DNA of 64,000 nt from DATGZH01 sp035297265 (GCA_035297265.1 DATGZH010000029.1:68626-132625); one strand, 5' to 3'. Positions 8,050 to 17,094 are shown, numbered from the stretch's first letter. Made by a program: numbers and translations. The notes: a model not told the origin generated them from the sequence alone.

Positions 8050-8931
8050 GTGCGCATCCTGGTGACCAACGACGACGGGGTGCACGCGCCGGGGCTCTTC
8101 GCCATCACCTCCGCCCTCGCCGCGTGGGCCCGCGCCGCAAGCGACGAAGCACGCGAGGTCGTGGTGGTGGCCCCGCTCGCCAACCACAGTGGGGCCGCCG
8201 CCGCGGTCGGCACGGTCTACGAGCGGGAAGGCATCGCGTATCGCGCCGTGCGCCTGGACGGCCTCGACGACGTCGTCATCTATGGCCTCGACGCGTCCCC
8301 CGCGCTGTCGACCATCGTCGGGATTCGCGGGGCCTTCGGCCCGCCGCCGGACCTCGTCGTCTCGGGAATCAACCACGGGGTGAACGTGGGTCGCTCGGTC
8401 CTCCACTCGGGCACCGTCGGCGCGGTGCTCACCGGGGCGCAACTCGGGGTGAGCGGCTTGGCCGTCTCGCTCCGAACCGGGCAGGAGCCCCTCCACTGGG
8501 AGACGGCCGCGGCCGTGGCGGTGGGCCTGCTCCCCGCCCTCGCCGAGGCACCGGCGCGCACGGTCCTCAACCTGAACGTCCCCTCGGTGCCGCTCGCCGA
8601 GCTGCGCGGCATCCGACGGGGCCGGGTGGGCCCCGCCGGCATCATCCGCTCGGCCAGCGCCGACCCGATCGGCGCCGCTTCGACGGCGGAGCGCTCGGGC
8701 GGCGACGAGGTGGGCGAGGTGCACCTCCGGCTCGGCTCCGCCGTCCCGGCCCTCGGCGACGTGACCGACGAGGAACCCGAGGACGACGCCTCGGTCGTGG
8801 CCGCCGGCTTCGCCTCGGTGACTCCGCTCCTCGGGATCCGCGAGGACACCGGCACGGCGGTCGACGAGCTCCTCCGCAGTGCGCTGGCCGATCTTCCCGG
8901 GGTACTCGGACTGCCCGGTCCGAGCGTGTAG
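8050..8931 (+). CDS. surE: 5'/3'-nucleotidase SurE
   Basis: A 293-residue survival protein E, a metal-dependent nucleoside monophosphate phosphatase. The N-terminal RILVTNDDGVHAPG carries the metal-binding D8-D9 pair. VVAPLANHSG and SGINHGVNVG supply further metal and phosphate contacts, and HSGTVGAVLTGA is the family's conserved helix start. The C-terminal part is somewhat longer than in E. coli SurE (253 residues). The GTG start at 8050 is preferred because the family begins directly with this strand and a TATCGT hexamer lies nine bases upstream. The role is presumably nucleotide pool housekeeping or stress survival. Confidence 0.9.
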   Translation: MRILVTNDDGVHAPGLFAITSALAAWARAASDEAREVVVVAPLANHSGAAAAVGTVYEREGIAYRAVRLDGLDDVVIYGLDASPALSTIVGIRGAFGPPPDLVVSGINHGVNVGRSVLHSGTVGAVLTGAQLGVSGLAVSLRTGQEPLHWETAAAVAVGLLPALAEAPARTVLNLNVPSVPLAELRGIRRGRVGPAGIIRSASADPIGAASTAERSGGDEVGEVHLRLGSAVPALGDVTDEEPEDDASVVAAGFASVTPLLGIREDTGTAVDELLRSALADLPGVLGLPGPSV

Positions 8932-9364
8932 GGTGCCCGTTTCCGGTCGGGGAAGGGCCCTTTTCGACGAAGGCCCAGCTCGTTGTTTGCACTCGCGTGA
9001 CGAACGCGTTATAGTCCCGTAACACTTCGCCACGGCGAGCAGGCGGACCCCCCGCCGTACCTGCCCAGTCGGGTCCTTCGTGGGCCGTCCCCGCTCCCGC
9101 TCCCGTCCTTCGGCCGCGCCCCGGCGCGCCCCCGGACCGACCCCCTCATGCCGACCCTTCGCCTCGCCCCCGCCCGGACCCGAGGAGCCGCCTCAGGCTG
9201 AGCCCAGGGACCCTCCGTCTGCACCTCGTACGGACCAACGGTCAGTCCAGGGTCGTCCGCCCTCCCCGGCGTCGGCTCGCGAGATGAATGCGCGAACGAC
9301 GGTTGCCCGCATTCCCAGCCAACTCGAGCCCTCCGGGCTCTCCGCGACTTCGAGGAGGCGCAAG
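8932..9364 (+). other. 433-base untranslated region before the rpf-like gene
   Basis: This gap holds a strong promoter (8987-9015) and then a predicted leader of about 340 nt that is extremely C-rich. I see no conserved GGGGUGAAU-type core of the ydaO/c-di-AMP riboswitch that controls some actinobacterial rpf genes. A weak open frame runs through the leader in phase with the gene (from 9080), but its residues are low complexity. Confidence 0.5.
8987..9015 (+). promoter_or_regulatory. sigma-70-like promoter of the rpf-like gene
   Basis: TTGCAC (8987-8992), a 17-base spacer and TATAGT (9010-9015) make one of the best promoters in the window. A CGCGT-N5-ACGCG inverted repeat (8994-9008) occupies the spacer and could be an operator. 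The start of transcription would be near 9022. Confidence 0.6.
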
Positions 9365-10009
9365 ATGCGCAAGCACCGCCATTACGGCATCGTGCTCGTA
9401 CTGCTGAGCGTTGGTGGCATGGTCATCCAACCGGGCAGTGAGAACTCCAACGTGGCCGCCGCTGTGGCGAGCGGTCACACCAGTGCAGTCCACACCAGTG
9501 CAGCCCACCCGGCAGTCGGCAGCGACCCCCGGCCGGTCCCCCACGACCGCCACCGCCGACATGGCACCGCGTACCACCGCGGCACCCCGACCGGCACCCG
9601 GCGTTCCGAGGTCGACCGGACCGACCGGCGTCGGCGGGCGGCGCACGAGCGCCAGCTGCGGCGGTTCTTCACCGCCCTGCTGCTTCGGCGCTACGTGGCA
9701 GCCGTGGCGGCCAACGAGGCCGCGGTCGCTGCGGCGACGCCTCCCGCGCCGGCACCGGCCGTGCCCGTCGCCTCGGGCGACGTGTGGGCCGAGCTCCGCC
9801 AGTGCGAGTCGGGCGGCAACTACGGCGAGAACACCGGTAACGGCTACTACGGCGCCTACCAGTTCGCCCTCGGCACCTGGCAGGCCCTCGGCTACGGCGG
9901 CCTGCCGAGCGACGCTCCGCCGGCCGTCCAGGACCAGGCGGCCCAGGAGCTCCAGGCCCGGGCGGGCTGGGGGCAGTGGCCCGCCTGCTCGGCCAAGCTC
10001 GGCCTCTGA
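9365..10009 (+). CDS. secreted resuscitation-promoting-factor (Rpf) / transglycosylase-like protein
   Basis: A 214-residue protein. Residues 1-30 form a signal-like N terminus (basic MRKHRHYG, then a hydrophobic stretch). Residues 31-135 are a His/Arg/Thr/Ala-rich linker, and residues 136-214 are an Rpf catalytic domain. The hallmark is QCESGGNY with catalytic Glu148, followed by NGYYGAYQFALGTWQALG and a C-terminal cysteine that pairs with C147 in Rpf folds. It would cleave peptidoglycan glycan strands and promote growth resumption from dormancy. The ATG at 9365 is preferred because it begins the signal-like sequence. The promoter is strong and the leader long. A terminator hairpin follows. 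Confidence 0.85.
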   Translation: MRKHRHYGIVLVLLSVGGMVIQPGSENSNVAAAVASGHTSAVHTSAAHPAVGSDPRPVPHDRHRRHGTAYHRGTPTGTRRSEVDRTDRRRRAAHERQLRRFFTALLLRRYVAAVAANEAAVAAATPPAPAPAVPVASGDVWAELRQCESGGNYGENTGNGYYGAYQFALGTWQALGYGGLPSDAPPAVQDQAAQELQARAGWGQWPACSAKLGL

Positions 10010-10021
10010 GCACCGCCTTGA

Positions 10022-10061
10022 CCCGCGACACCCCGCGGCCCGCCGGCCCGGGTGTCGCGGG
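10022..10061. terminator. strong GC hairpin between convergent genes
   Basis: CCCGCGACACCC (10022-10033) and GGGTGTCGCGGG (10050-10061) are perfectly complementary over 12 bp with a 16-base GC-rich loop. It lies 12 bases after the rpf stop and 14 bases before the stop of the convergent VOC gene. No U-tract follows. Confidence 0.65.
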
Positions 10062-10075
10062 CCAGCTGCGGGTGG

Positions 10076-10579
10076 TCAGTCGGCGCTTCGGCGCAGGGGC
10101 GACCCGAAGCGGAGCACGTTGCCGTCGGGGTCGGTGTGCGTCCCCTCGCGCTTGCCGTCGTCGTCGTCCTCGGGCCCGCTGACCTCGAGGCCGGCCTTGC
10201 GCCAGTCGGCGGCCAGCTCGTCGGCGTCGTCGACGTGGAGGTACACGACGCTCGTCTGCGGGGCACCGTCGCCCTCCCGGAGGGCCAGGTGGATCGTGAG
10301 GTCGCCCCGGTCGGCGAAGGCATAGGTGTCGTCGTGGGACGAGATGTCGAAGCCGAGGAGCTCGTAGTGCCGGGCCGCCCGGGCCACGTCGGCCACGCTG
10401 AAGCAGGGGTCGTAGGCGAGGAGCCGCACGGCGCCACCCCGGGCCGCCACGTGCTTGTCCCGCTTGGCCACGAGCCAGTCGAGGCAGCGGGAGCAGATGG
10501 TGACGTCGCGGGCGTGGAGGAGGGCCACGGCGTCGGTGCCGGCCGGCTCGCCGCAGCAGGCGCAGCGCTCGGCCGTCAC
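10076..10579 (-). CDS. zinc-ribbon plus VOC (glyoxalase/bleomycin-resistance-like) protein
   Basis: About 167 residues. The N-terminal ~40 residues carry two cysteine pairs (CACC and CSRC, ~20 residues apart), resembling a ClpX-type or treble-clef zinc finger. The rest is a single VOC domain: LAYDPCFSVADVARAARHYE, then VVYLHVDDADELAADWRKAG and a final DPDGNVLRFGSP. VOC proteins bind metals and small electrophiles or antibiotics. The strand-1 His typical of glyoxalase I is absent, so a binding role is equally possible. GTG 10579 is chosen just before the cysteines; the frame is open to 10645. A minus-strand TAACGT (10622-10617) could be the -10. Confidence 0.65.
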   Translation of the reverse strand: MTAERCACCGEPAGTDAVALLHARDVTICSRCLDWLVAKRDKHVAARGGAVRLLAYDPCFSVADVARAARHYELLGFDISSHDDTYAFADRGDLTIHLALREGDGAPQTSVVYLHVDDADELAADWRKAGLEVSGPEDDDDGKREGTHTDPDGNVLRFGSPLRRSAD

Positions 10580-10721
10580 CGGTCTTGCGAGGCGGGGAAC
10601 CCCGTCACCGAGAGGCACGTTACTCGGGGGGCCACCGCCGCCCACCGGTGCGTACCCACGCCGCGCCGTCGGCGGGCGCCCAGCTCCGCCCCCATGCGCC
10701 CACGGGCCCGAGCGGCACCGG

Positions 10722-10727
10722 TACGAT
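10722..10727 (+). promoter_or_regulatory. -10 hexamer TACGAT
   Basis: TACGAT lies ten bases before the GTG at 10738, predicting a transcript with almost no 5' leader. It supports GTG 10738 over upstream in-frame starts. Confidence 0.4.
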
Positions 10728-10737
10728 CGGCACCCCA

Positions 10738-11574
10738 GTGACGCCTTTCGAGCTCCGCCGCTTCACCCACGGTGACGTGAGCCTCTCCTACGAGGCCCAC
10801 GGCTCCGGCGACCGGGTCCTCGTCTACCTGCACGGGATCCTCCTCGACGCCCATGTCAACCGCCGGCTGGCCAACGACCTGGCCGCGGCGGGCAACCGGG
10901 TGGTCCTCCTCGACCTGCCGGGCCACGGGAACTCCGACAAGCCCCGCCACGCCAGCGCCCACCGCATGGACGCCTACGCCCAACACGTCATCCGGTTGCT
11001 CGATGAGCTCGGCGTGGACCAGGCGGTGATCGGCGGCGTCTCCCTCGGGGCCGACGTCACCCTGCAGGTGGCGCTGGCCGCCCCCGAGCGGGTGAAGGGC
11101 ATGATCCTCGAGATGCCGGTGCTCGAGCAGGCCACACCGGCCGCCGCCGCCATCTTCGTCCCCCTCCTCATGGCGGCCCACTACGCCCGCCCGCTCATCC
11201 GCTGGGTCTCCTCGGTCGCCCAGCGGGTGCCCCAGGACCGCTTCGGGCCGCTCGACATGATCCTCGGCACCCTCCGACTGAGCCCCGAGGAGATAACGGC
11301 GGTCCTGCACGGTGTCCTCGTCGGGCCGGTCGTGCCCACGGTGGAGCAGCGACGGGCCATGACCATGCCCACCATCGTCATCGGGCACCGATCGGACCGG
11401 CTGCACCCGTTCGGTGATGCCGCCCGCCTCACCAAGTTGCTCCCCCGGGCCGAGCTGCTGGAGGCCCACACGCTGTGGGAGCTGCGGGTGCTCCCCCGCC
11501 GCCTGACGACGGCCATCGCCGAGTTCCTCGACTCGGTCTGGGCCGGCGACGGGCGGGCCCGGATCTCGGCCTGA
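10738..11574 (+). CDS. alpha/beta hydrolase
   Basis: A 278-residue single-domain hydrolase. The oxyanion-hole strand VLVYLHGILLD and DLPGHGNSDKP motif are classical. The nucleophile elbow GGVSLGAD places Ser102, the probable acid is in GHRSDRLHP, and a histidine in LLEAHTLWE near the C terminus completes the triad. A mobile cap (about residues 125-205) lies between. The substrate (ester, lactone or epoxide) cannot be assigned. It is a single gene with its own -10 element, converging on arfB with three bases between stops. Confidence 0.82.
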   Translation: MTPFELRRFTHGDVSLSYEAHGSGDRVLVYLHGILLDAHVNRRLANDLAAAGNRVVLLDLPGHGNSDKPRHASAHRMDAYAQHVIRLLDELGVDQAVIGGVSLGADVTLQVALAAPERVKGMILEMPVLEQATPAAAAIFVPLLMAAHYARPLIRWVSSVAQRVPQDRFGPLDMILGTLRLSPEEITAVLHGVLVGPVVPTVEQRRAMTMPTIVIGHRSDRLHPFGDAARLTKLLPRAELLEAHTLWELRVLPRRLTTAIAEFLDSVWAGDGRARISA

Positions 11575-11577
11575 CGG

Positions 11578-12000
11578 TCAGTCGTCCGCGCCCGGCCGGC
11601 GGCGCCGGGTCTTGCGTTCCTTGGCCTCGCGCTTCTCCCGCAACCTCGCCTCCACCGCGCCCCTCGAGGGCGAAGTGGGCCGGCGGGGCTTGGGGCGGGC
11701 GGCCGCGGCGTCGAGCCTTCCGGCCAGCCGGCGGCGCGCCGACAGCCGGTTCTGGTGCTGGGAGCGCTCCGACGCCGAGACGACGCGGGCGTGCTCGCCC
11801 AGCTTCTTGCGCACGCGTTCGACGGCCGAGGGACGACCCTCCAGCTGGGTCAGGTCGGCGACGAGCTCGACCCGGGTGTCCGACGTGTTGACGTGCTGAC
11901 CGCCGGGACCGCCGCTCCGCGAGAAACGCCACTGCAGGGCGGCGGCCGGCAGACGGAGGCCGCCCTTGGTCGCCAGGTCGTCGTCGGGATCGGCGGGCAT
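11578..12000 (-). CDS. arfB: peptidyl-tRNA hydrolase ArfB-like ribosome rescue factor
   Basis: A 140-residue release-factor-domain protein. SRSGGPGGQHVNTSDTR contains the catalytic GGQ (G33-G34-Q35) that hydrolyses peptidyl-tRNA in the ribosomal P site. The C-terminal ~40 residues are strongly basic (KREAKERKTRRRR), as required for insertion into the empty mRNA channel of stalled ribosomes. The length matches ArfB/YaeJ (about 140) and is far shorter than RF1/RF2. ATG 12000 is the natural start; the frame stays open to 12675 antisense to the aldo-keto reductase gene, but that part has no homology. Confidence 0.88.
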   Translation of the reverse strand: MPADPDDDLATKGGLRLPAAALQWRFSRSGGPGGQHVNTSDTRVELVADLTQLEGRPSAVERVRKKLGEHARVVSASERSQHQNRLSARRRLAGRLDAAAARPKPRRPTSPSRGAVEARLREKREAKERKTRRRRPGADD

Positions 12001-12043
12001 CAGCGGTCCGCGCTGTCGTGCACGGAAGGAGCGTAGGCATCGT

Positions 12044-12074
12044 TTGTCCGAGCGGCCTGGCCCACCACTACAGT
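12044..12074 (+). promoter_or_regulatory. promoter of the aldo-keto reductase gene
   Basis: TACAGT (12069-12074) lies seven bases before ATG 12082, giving a predicted leaderless transcript. TTGTCC (12044-12049) could be the -35 with a long 19-base spacer. Confidence 0.4.
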
Positions 12075-12081
12075 CCGGCCC

Positions 12082-13095
12082 ATGGAGCACCGGCACCTCG
12101 GCAACAGCGGGATGGTCGTCTCGGCCATCTCCTACGGCAACTGGATCACCCACGGGAGCCAGATCGAAGAGGAGGCTGCCGCGGCCTGTGTGCGCGCCGC
12201 GCTCGACGTCGGTATCACCACGTTCGACACGGCCGACGTCTACGCCATCGGGAAGGCCGAAGAGGTGCTCGGACGGGCCCTCGCCGGGGTGCGGCGCGAA
12301 TCCATCGAGATCTTCTCCAAGGTCTACTGGCCGACAGGACCGAACCCCAACGAGAAGGGCCTGTCCCGCAAGCACATCATGGAGTCCTGCCACGCGTCGC
12401 TGCGCCGGCTCGGGACGGACCACATCGACCTCTACCAGGCCCACCGCTACGACTTCGAGGCCCCGCTCGAGGAGACCATGCGGGCCTTCGACGACCTGGT
12501 CCGCCAGGGCAAGGTCAACTACGTCGGGGTCTCCGAGTGGACGGCCGAGCAGATCGCCGAGGCCCTGCGCATCGCCGACGACATGGGGTTCGACCGCATC
12601 GTGTCGAACCAGCCCCAGTACAACCTGCTGTGGCGGGTCATCGAAACCGACGTCGTGCCCTTCTGCTTCGAGCACGGCATCGGTCAGGTCGTGTTCTCGC
12701 CCCTCGCCCAGGGGGTGCTCACCGGCAAGTACAAGCCCGGGGCGGCACCGCTGGCCGACTCGCGGGCCACCGACGAGGCGAGCGGCCAGGGTTTCATCAG
12801 CTGGCTGCTCCGCGACGAGGTGCTGGAGCCGGTGGCCGAGTTCGCCGCCCTGGCCAAGGAGGCCGGCTTCACCCCGGCCGAGGTGGCGCTGGCCTGGATC
12901 CTCGAGAACGAGAACGTCTCGTCCGCCATCATCGGCGCCACCCGGCCCGAACAGGTGAAGGAGAACGTGAAGGCGGTCGACATCGTGCTCGAGGCCGACC
13001 TCCTGCGGGCCATCGACGAGGTGCTCGAGCCGACGATCCTGCGCGACCCGGCCTTCATCTTCAGCCCCGAGAGCCGCCCCGACTTCGAGGAGTAA
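12082..13095 (+). CDS. aldo-keto reductase (voltage-gated K+ channel beta-subunit / YghZ type)
   Basis: A 337-residue (alpha/beta)8 NADPH-dependent oxidoreductase. The catalytic tetrad is visible as D and Y in FDTADVYAIGKAEEVLG, K in IFSKVYW and H in DLYQAHRYD. The C-terminal SSAIIGATRPEQVKENV is the AKR cofactor-binding signature. The sequence is closest in pattern to AKR6/AKR14 enzymes that reduce methylglyoxal or other aldehydes. It is a single gene; its stop is five bases from that of the convergent SnoaL-like gene. Confidence 0.88.
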   Translation: MEHRHLGNSGMVVSAISYGNWITHGSQIEEEAAAACVRAALDVGITTFDTADVYAIGKAEEVLGRALAGVRRESIEIFSKVYWPTGPNPNEKGLSRKHIMESCHASLRRLGTDHIDLYQAHRYDFEAPLEETMRAFDDLVRQGKVNYVGVSEWTAEQIAEALRIADDMGFDRIVSNQPQYNLLWRVIETDVVPFCFEHGIGQVVFSPLAQGVLTGKYKPGAAPLADSRATDEASGQGFISWLLRDEVLEPVAEFAALAKEAGFTPAEVALAWILENENVSSAIIGATRPEQVKENVKAVDIVLEADLLRAIDEVLEPTILRDPAFIFSPESRPDFEE

Positions 13096-13100
13096 GCCCT

Positions 13101-13556
13101 TCAGTCGTCGCCGAAACGGGTGCGGAGCGACAGGAGCTCACCGGTCGTGTGCCGACGCCGCTCCTCGAACACCCGCTCGTAGCCGGTGTGGCTGATGTAC
13201 CACCGCCCGTCGCGGCGCACGTACTCGTCGTTGTAGAAGGCGGTGCCGCCGATCTCGACGTCGAAGGCCGGCACGATGACCCGGTCGGTCAGGTACCACA
13301 CGCCCGTCGCCCGGTCGCCGTCGACGGTGATCTCGGGGTGGTGGCCGTGGTGGGCCGAGACGATCCCAGGGTCGCCCAGCGCCTCGGTGAGGAAGGCCAC
13401 GATGGCCGCCCGGCCGGCGAAGGAGCGACGCCCGTCCTCGTAGGCGGCGGTGGCGTCCTCGGTGAGCAGCTCGCCGAGCTCGACGAAGCGCTTCAGGTCG
13501 AGCAGGCGGAAGTAGGCGTACTTCACCTGCTCGATGGCCGCCACGTCCTGGTCCAC
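13101..13556 (-). CDS. SnoaL-like / nuclear transport factor 2 fold protein
   Basis: A 151-residue protein with an alpha+beta cone fold. The start VAAIEQVKYAYFRLLDLKRF, the TEDATAAYEDG segment and the HHPEITVDGDRATGVWYL strand are typical of SnoaL_4 polyketide-cyclase-like and ring-hydroxylating-dioxygenase-beta-like proteins. Members act as small-molecule isomerases, dehydratases or binding proteins; no specific activity can be given. The GTG start at 13556 follows a GAGGGAGA ribosome-binding site. Confidence 0.7.
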   Translation of the reverse strand: MDQDVAAIEQVKYAYFRLLDLKRFVELGELLTEDATAAYEDGRRSFAGRAAIVAFLTEALGDPGIVSAHHGHHPEITVDGDRATGVWYLTDRVIVPAFDVEIGGTAFYNDEYVRRDGRWYISHTGYERVFEERRRHTTGELLSLRTRFGDD

Positions 13557-13597
13557 GCCGTCTCCCTCGAGGCCGGGGCGGGCGCCCGGGCGGCCGC

Positions 13598-13603
13598 AGT
13601 GTA
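13598..13603 (-). promoter_or_regulatory. -10 hexamer TACACT (minus strand)
   Basis: TACACT on the minus strand would start transcription about 35 bases before the GTG of the SnoaL-like gene, leaving room for its ribosome-binding site. Confidence 0.3.
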
Positions 13604-13640
13604 GTCACGGGCCGCGTGTCGCCCCCTCGGCGGGGGCCGG

Positions 13641-13646
13641 TAGTTT
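13641..13646 (+). promoter_or_regulatory. -10 hexamer TAGTTT of mmsA
   Basis: TAGTTT lies 44 bases before ATG 13691; the short leader would contain the GAAGGGG ribosome-binding site. No convincing -35 is seen. Confidence 0.3.
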
Positions 13647-13690
13647 CGCGGTGTCGCCCGTCGGGGCGAGACGAACGCGAAGGGGCCCGC

Positions 13691-15190
<1,500 letters not shown>

Positions 15191-15236
15191 GCCGTTCGCC
15201 GGGCGTGGGGCCGCACAGTCGGCGCGGCCCGACCCC

Positions 15237-15242
15237 TACCGT
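15237..15242 (+). promoter_or_regulatory. -10 hexamer TACCGT
   Basis: TACCGT is followed after six bases by the GTG at 15249, the spacing expected of a leaderless transcript. Confidence 0.4.
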
Positions 15243-15248
15243 GGCGCT

Positions 15249-16019
15249 GTGTCCTCGTCCCTGCAGCTGAAGGCGGAGCGGCTCCGCGAGCTCCACCACG
15301 GACCCGCGCCCCTCGTCCTCCCGAACGCCTGGGACGCCGCCTCGGCCCGGCTGGTCGAGGCGGCCGGCTTCCCCGTCGTGGCCACGTCGAGCGGGGCCCT
15401 CAACGCCTCGCTCGGGTGGGGCGACGCCAGCCTGGCCCCGCCCGACGAGGTCTTCGCCGCGGTGAGCCGCGTCGCCCGCGCCGTCCAGGTGCCCGTGACC
15501 GCCGATCTCGAGGACGGCTACGGCCTCTCCCCCGAGGAGTTCGTGGCCCGGCTGCTCTCGGCCGGCGCCGTCGGCTGCAACCTCGAGGACACCGACTACA
15601 GGAGCGGCGGCGCGGCCCTGGTGCCGGCCGAGGCCCAGGCCGAGCGGCTGGCCGCGGTCGTCGAGGCCGGCCGCTCGTCGGGCGTCGACGTGGTCGTGAA
15701 CGCCCGGGTCGACGTCCATCTGCGCGGGTGGGGCCAACCCGAGGAGCGGCTCGACGAGGCCCTCCGCCGGGCCCGCCTCTACGCCGGGGCCGGGGCCGTC
15801 TGCGTCTACCCCATCACCGTGCACGACGAGCCGACCGTGCGGGGGCTCGTCGCCGGAGCCGGCGCCCCGGTCAACTTCCTCGCCCGGCCGCTGGCCGCCG
15901 ACGTCGAGCGGCTCACCAGGCTGGGAGCGGCCCGCATCAGCTTCGGATCGGGCCTGGCCCGCCTGGCGACGACCCGGCTCGAGGAGGCCCTCGCCGCCCT
16001 GGCACCGCCGCCCACCTGA
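15249..16019 (+). CDS. isocitrate lyase / phosphoenolpyruvate mutase family protein
   Basis: A 256-residue (alpha/beta)8 enzyme of the ICL/PEPM superfamily. LVLPNAWDAASARL, the ATSSGALNASLGW loop, the metal-binding VTADLEDGYG and the NARVDVH strand are typical of the stand-alone subfamily. It lacks the isocitrate-lyase KKCGH cysteine loop, so it is probably neither isocitrate nor methylisocitrate lyase. Members cleave or form C-C or P-C bonds beside a 2-oxo acid; the substrate is unknown. The location after mmsA may hint at C3/C4 acid metabolism, but each gene has its own promoter element. Confidence 0.8.
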   Translation: MSSSLQLKAERLRELHHGPAPLVLPNAWDAASARLVEAAGFPVVATSSGALNASLGWGDASLAPPDEVFAAVSRVARAVQVPVTADLEDGYGLSPEEFVARLLSAGAVGCNLEDTDYRSGGAALVPAEAQAERLAAVVEAGRSSGVDVVVNARVDVHLRGWGQPEERLDEALRRARLYAGAGAVCVYPITVHDEPTVRGLVAGAGAPVNFLARPLAADVERLTRLGAARISFGSGLARLATTRLEEALAALAPPPT

Positions 16020-16025
16020 TCCACC

Positions 16026-16068
16026 CTTGTCAGGCTGTCCCTGACGCTGTAAGGTCAGCCCTGACAAG
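16026..16068 (+). promoter_or_regulatory. promoter embedded in a four-half-site GTCAG operator array
   Basis: TTGTCA (16027-16032), a 17-base spacer and TAAGGT (16050-16055) form a good promoter. It lies inside an inverted repeat: CTTGTCAGGCTG (16026-16037) against CAGCCCTGACAAG (16056-16068), with one bulged base. GTCAG occurs four times in alternating orientation: 16029-16033, 16041-16045 (as CTGAC), 16054-16058 and 16061-16065 (as CTGAC). A repressor bound here would cover both promoter elements. There is no U-tract, so a terminator reading is less likely. Confidence 0.65.
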
Positions 16069-16080
16069 ACGGGAGCTCGG

Positions 16081-16425
16081 TTGATTGCGGCGTGTTCCTT
16101 CTGTCTGCGGCCCGACGACGAGGTGGGCACGCTCGTCGCCGGACCGGGCGTCTACATCTGCGACGAGTGCGTGGGCCTCTGCGTCACGCTCATCGAGAAC
16201 AAGCCGGCCGGCCTCCCCCAGGTGACCCCGTGGGAGCTCCTCACCGACGTGGACGAGGCGCTCGCCAGCTTGCCCCGGGTCGCCGCGGCGGGCGCCCAGG
16301 TGGAGGTGAGCCTGGCGGCGTTGGTGCGCCAGGCCCGCACGCTCGGCGCCACCTGGGCCGCCGTCGGTGGGGCGTTGGGCATCACCAGGCAGTCGGCTTG
16401 GGAGCGCTTCTCAGGCGAGGAGTGA
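16081..16425 (+). CDS. small ClpX-type zinc-finger plus helix-turn-helix protein
   Basis: A 114-residue protein. Residues 5-35 match the ClpX C4 zinc-binding domain: CSFC, then GPGVYICDECVGLC, with four cysteines as CxxC...CxxC. The rest lacks the AAA+ ATPase of ClpX. Residues 75-114 form a helix-turn-helix-like segment (LGATWAAVGGALGITRQSAW) of the type seen in small actinobacterial DNA-binding proteins. It is therefore a likely transcriptional regulator with a ClpX-like dimerisation or adaptor module. The TTG start at 16081 follows GGGAG with five-base spacing and keeps the zinc finger whole. Autoregulation through the operator array is a prediction. Confidence 0.75.
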   Translation: MIAACSFCLRPDDEVGTLVAGPGVYICDECVGLCVTLIENKPAGLPQVTPWELLTDVDEALASLPRVAAAGAQVEVSLAALVRQARTLGATWAAVGGALGITRQSAWERFSGEE

Positions 16426-16444
16426 AGGGGCAGGTCGTCGTCGA

Positions 16445-16475
16445 CCGGGCCAGGGGCCGTCAGAGCCCCGGCCGG
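16445..16475. terminator. possible hairpin between convergent genes
   Basis: GGGGC (16453-16457) pairs with GCCCC (16465-16469) around a seven-base loop, and flanking CCGG/GGCC bases extend the stem past one bulge. It lies 20 bases after the zinc-finger gene, in a 102-base gap before a convergent gene end. Confidence 0.35.
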
Positions 16476-16527
16476 CTCGTCGGCGCCCCACCCGTTCGTC
16501 GAGCCCGAACCCCGGATCGCCGGGGTG

Positions 16528-17094
16528 TCACCGTCGATCGGGGCCCCGGTCGTGCCGACGGGCCACGATCAGCAGGGCCAGCGAGGCCACCGTCATGCCG
16601 AAGGCGCCATAGGCGGCGGGCGACGTCGTCGCCACCAGACGGACCGTGAGTCCCGCTGGATTGTTGACCAGGGGCAACCCGAAACAGGCGATGCCCGTCA
16701 GCCCGACCCCGACGGCAGCGAGCACGACGAGGCTGCTCCCTCCACCCCGTTGCCCATCGAGCAGGCGCCTGGCGGCGAGCATCACGACGGCCGAGACGGC
16801 CGCGAGCGTCGTCAGCTCGATGACCGCTCGAAGCACGGATTGGATCGCCAGGGCCCGATGCACCGCGTCGATGGCCCGCCTGGTCGCGGTGACGCTCAGT
16901 ACGTGCCGGGCCAGAGCGGGCGACGTCGTGATCGAGACGTGCCGCCAAGGGAGGAACAGCGTCGCGAGCAGTGCCACATTGAGGCCGACTACTCCGAGCA
17001 ACATGAGTCGTGTCCTCGACCGGGACGAGGTTGCGTCGTCGATCGCTTGGCTCGCAGCGATCCGTCCGCTCGGGGGGATCAGCGTGGCGGTCAC
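16528..17094 (-). CDS. four-helix integral membrane protein of unknown function
   Basis: A 188-residue protein. Hydrophobic helices lie at about residues 30-48, 88-107, 120-142 and 160-178; a hydrophilic loop between helices 1 and 2 probably faces outside (LPWRHVSITTSPALARHV). The tail RRHDRGPDRR is cytoplasmic. No family is recognised. Its ATG overlaps the stop of the upstream WYPPE-motif gene (17091) by four bases, so the two are co-translated and probably work together. Confidence 0.6.
   Translation of the reverse strand: MTATLIPPSGRIAASQAIDDATSSRSRTRLMLLGVVGLNVALLATLFLPWRHVSITTSPALARHVLSVTATRRAIDAVHRALAIQSVLRAVIELTTLAAVSAVVMLAARRLLDGQRGGGSSLVVLAAVGVGLTGIACFGLPLVNNPAGLTVRLVATTSPAAYGAFGMTVASLALLIVARRHDRGPDRR

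Noticed and set aside
9022..9364. ydaO-type c-di-AMP riboswitch before the rpf-like gene
   Set aside because: The conserved G-rich core and AAU-containing joining segments were not found by eye; only the long leader is reported.
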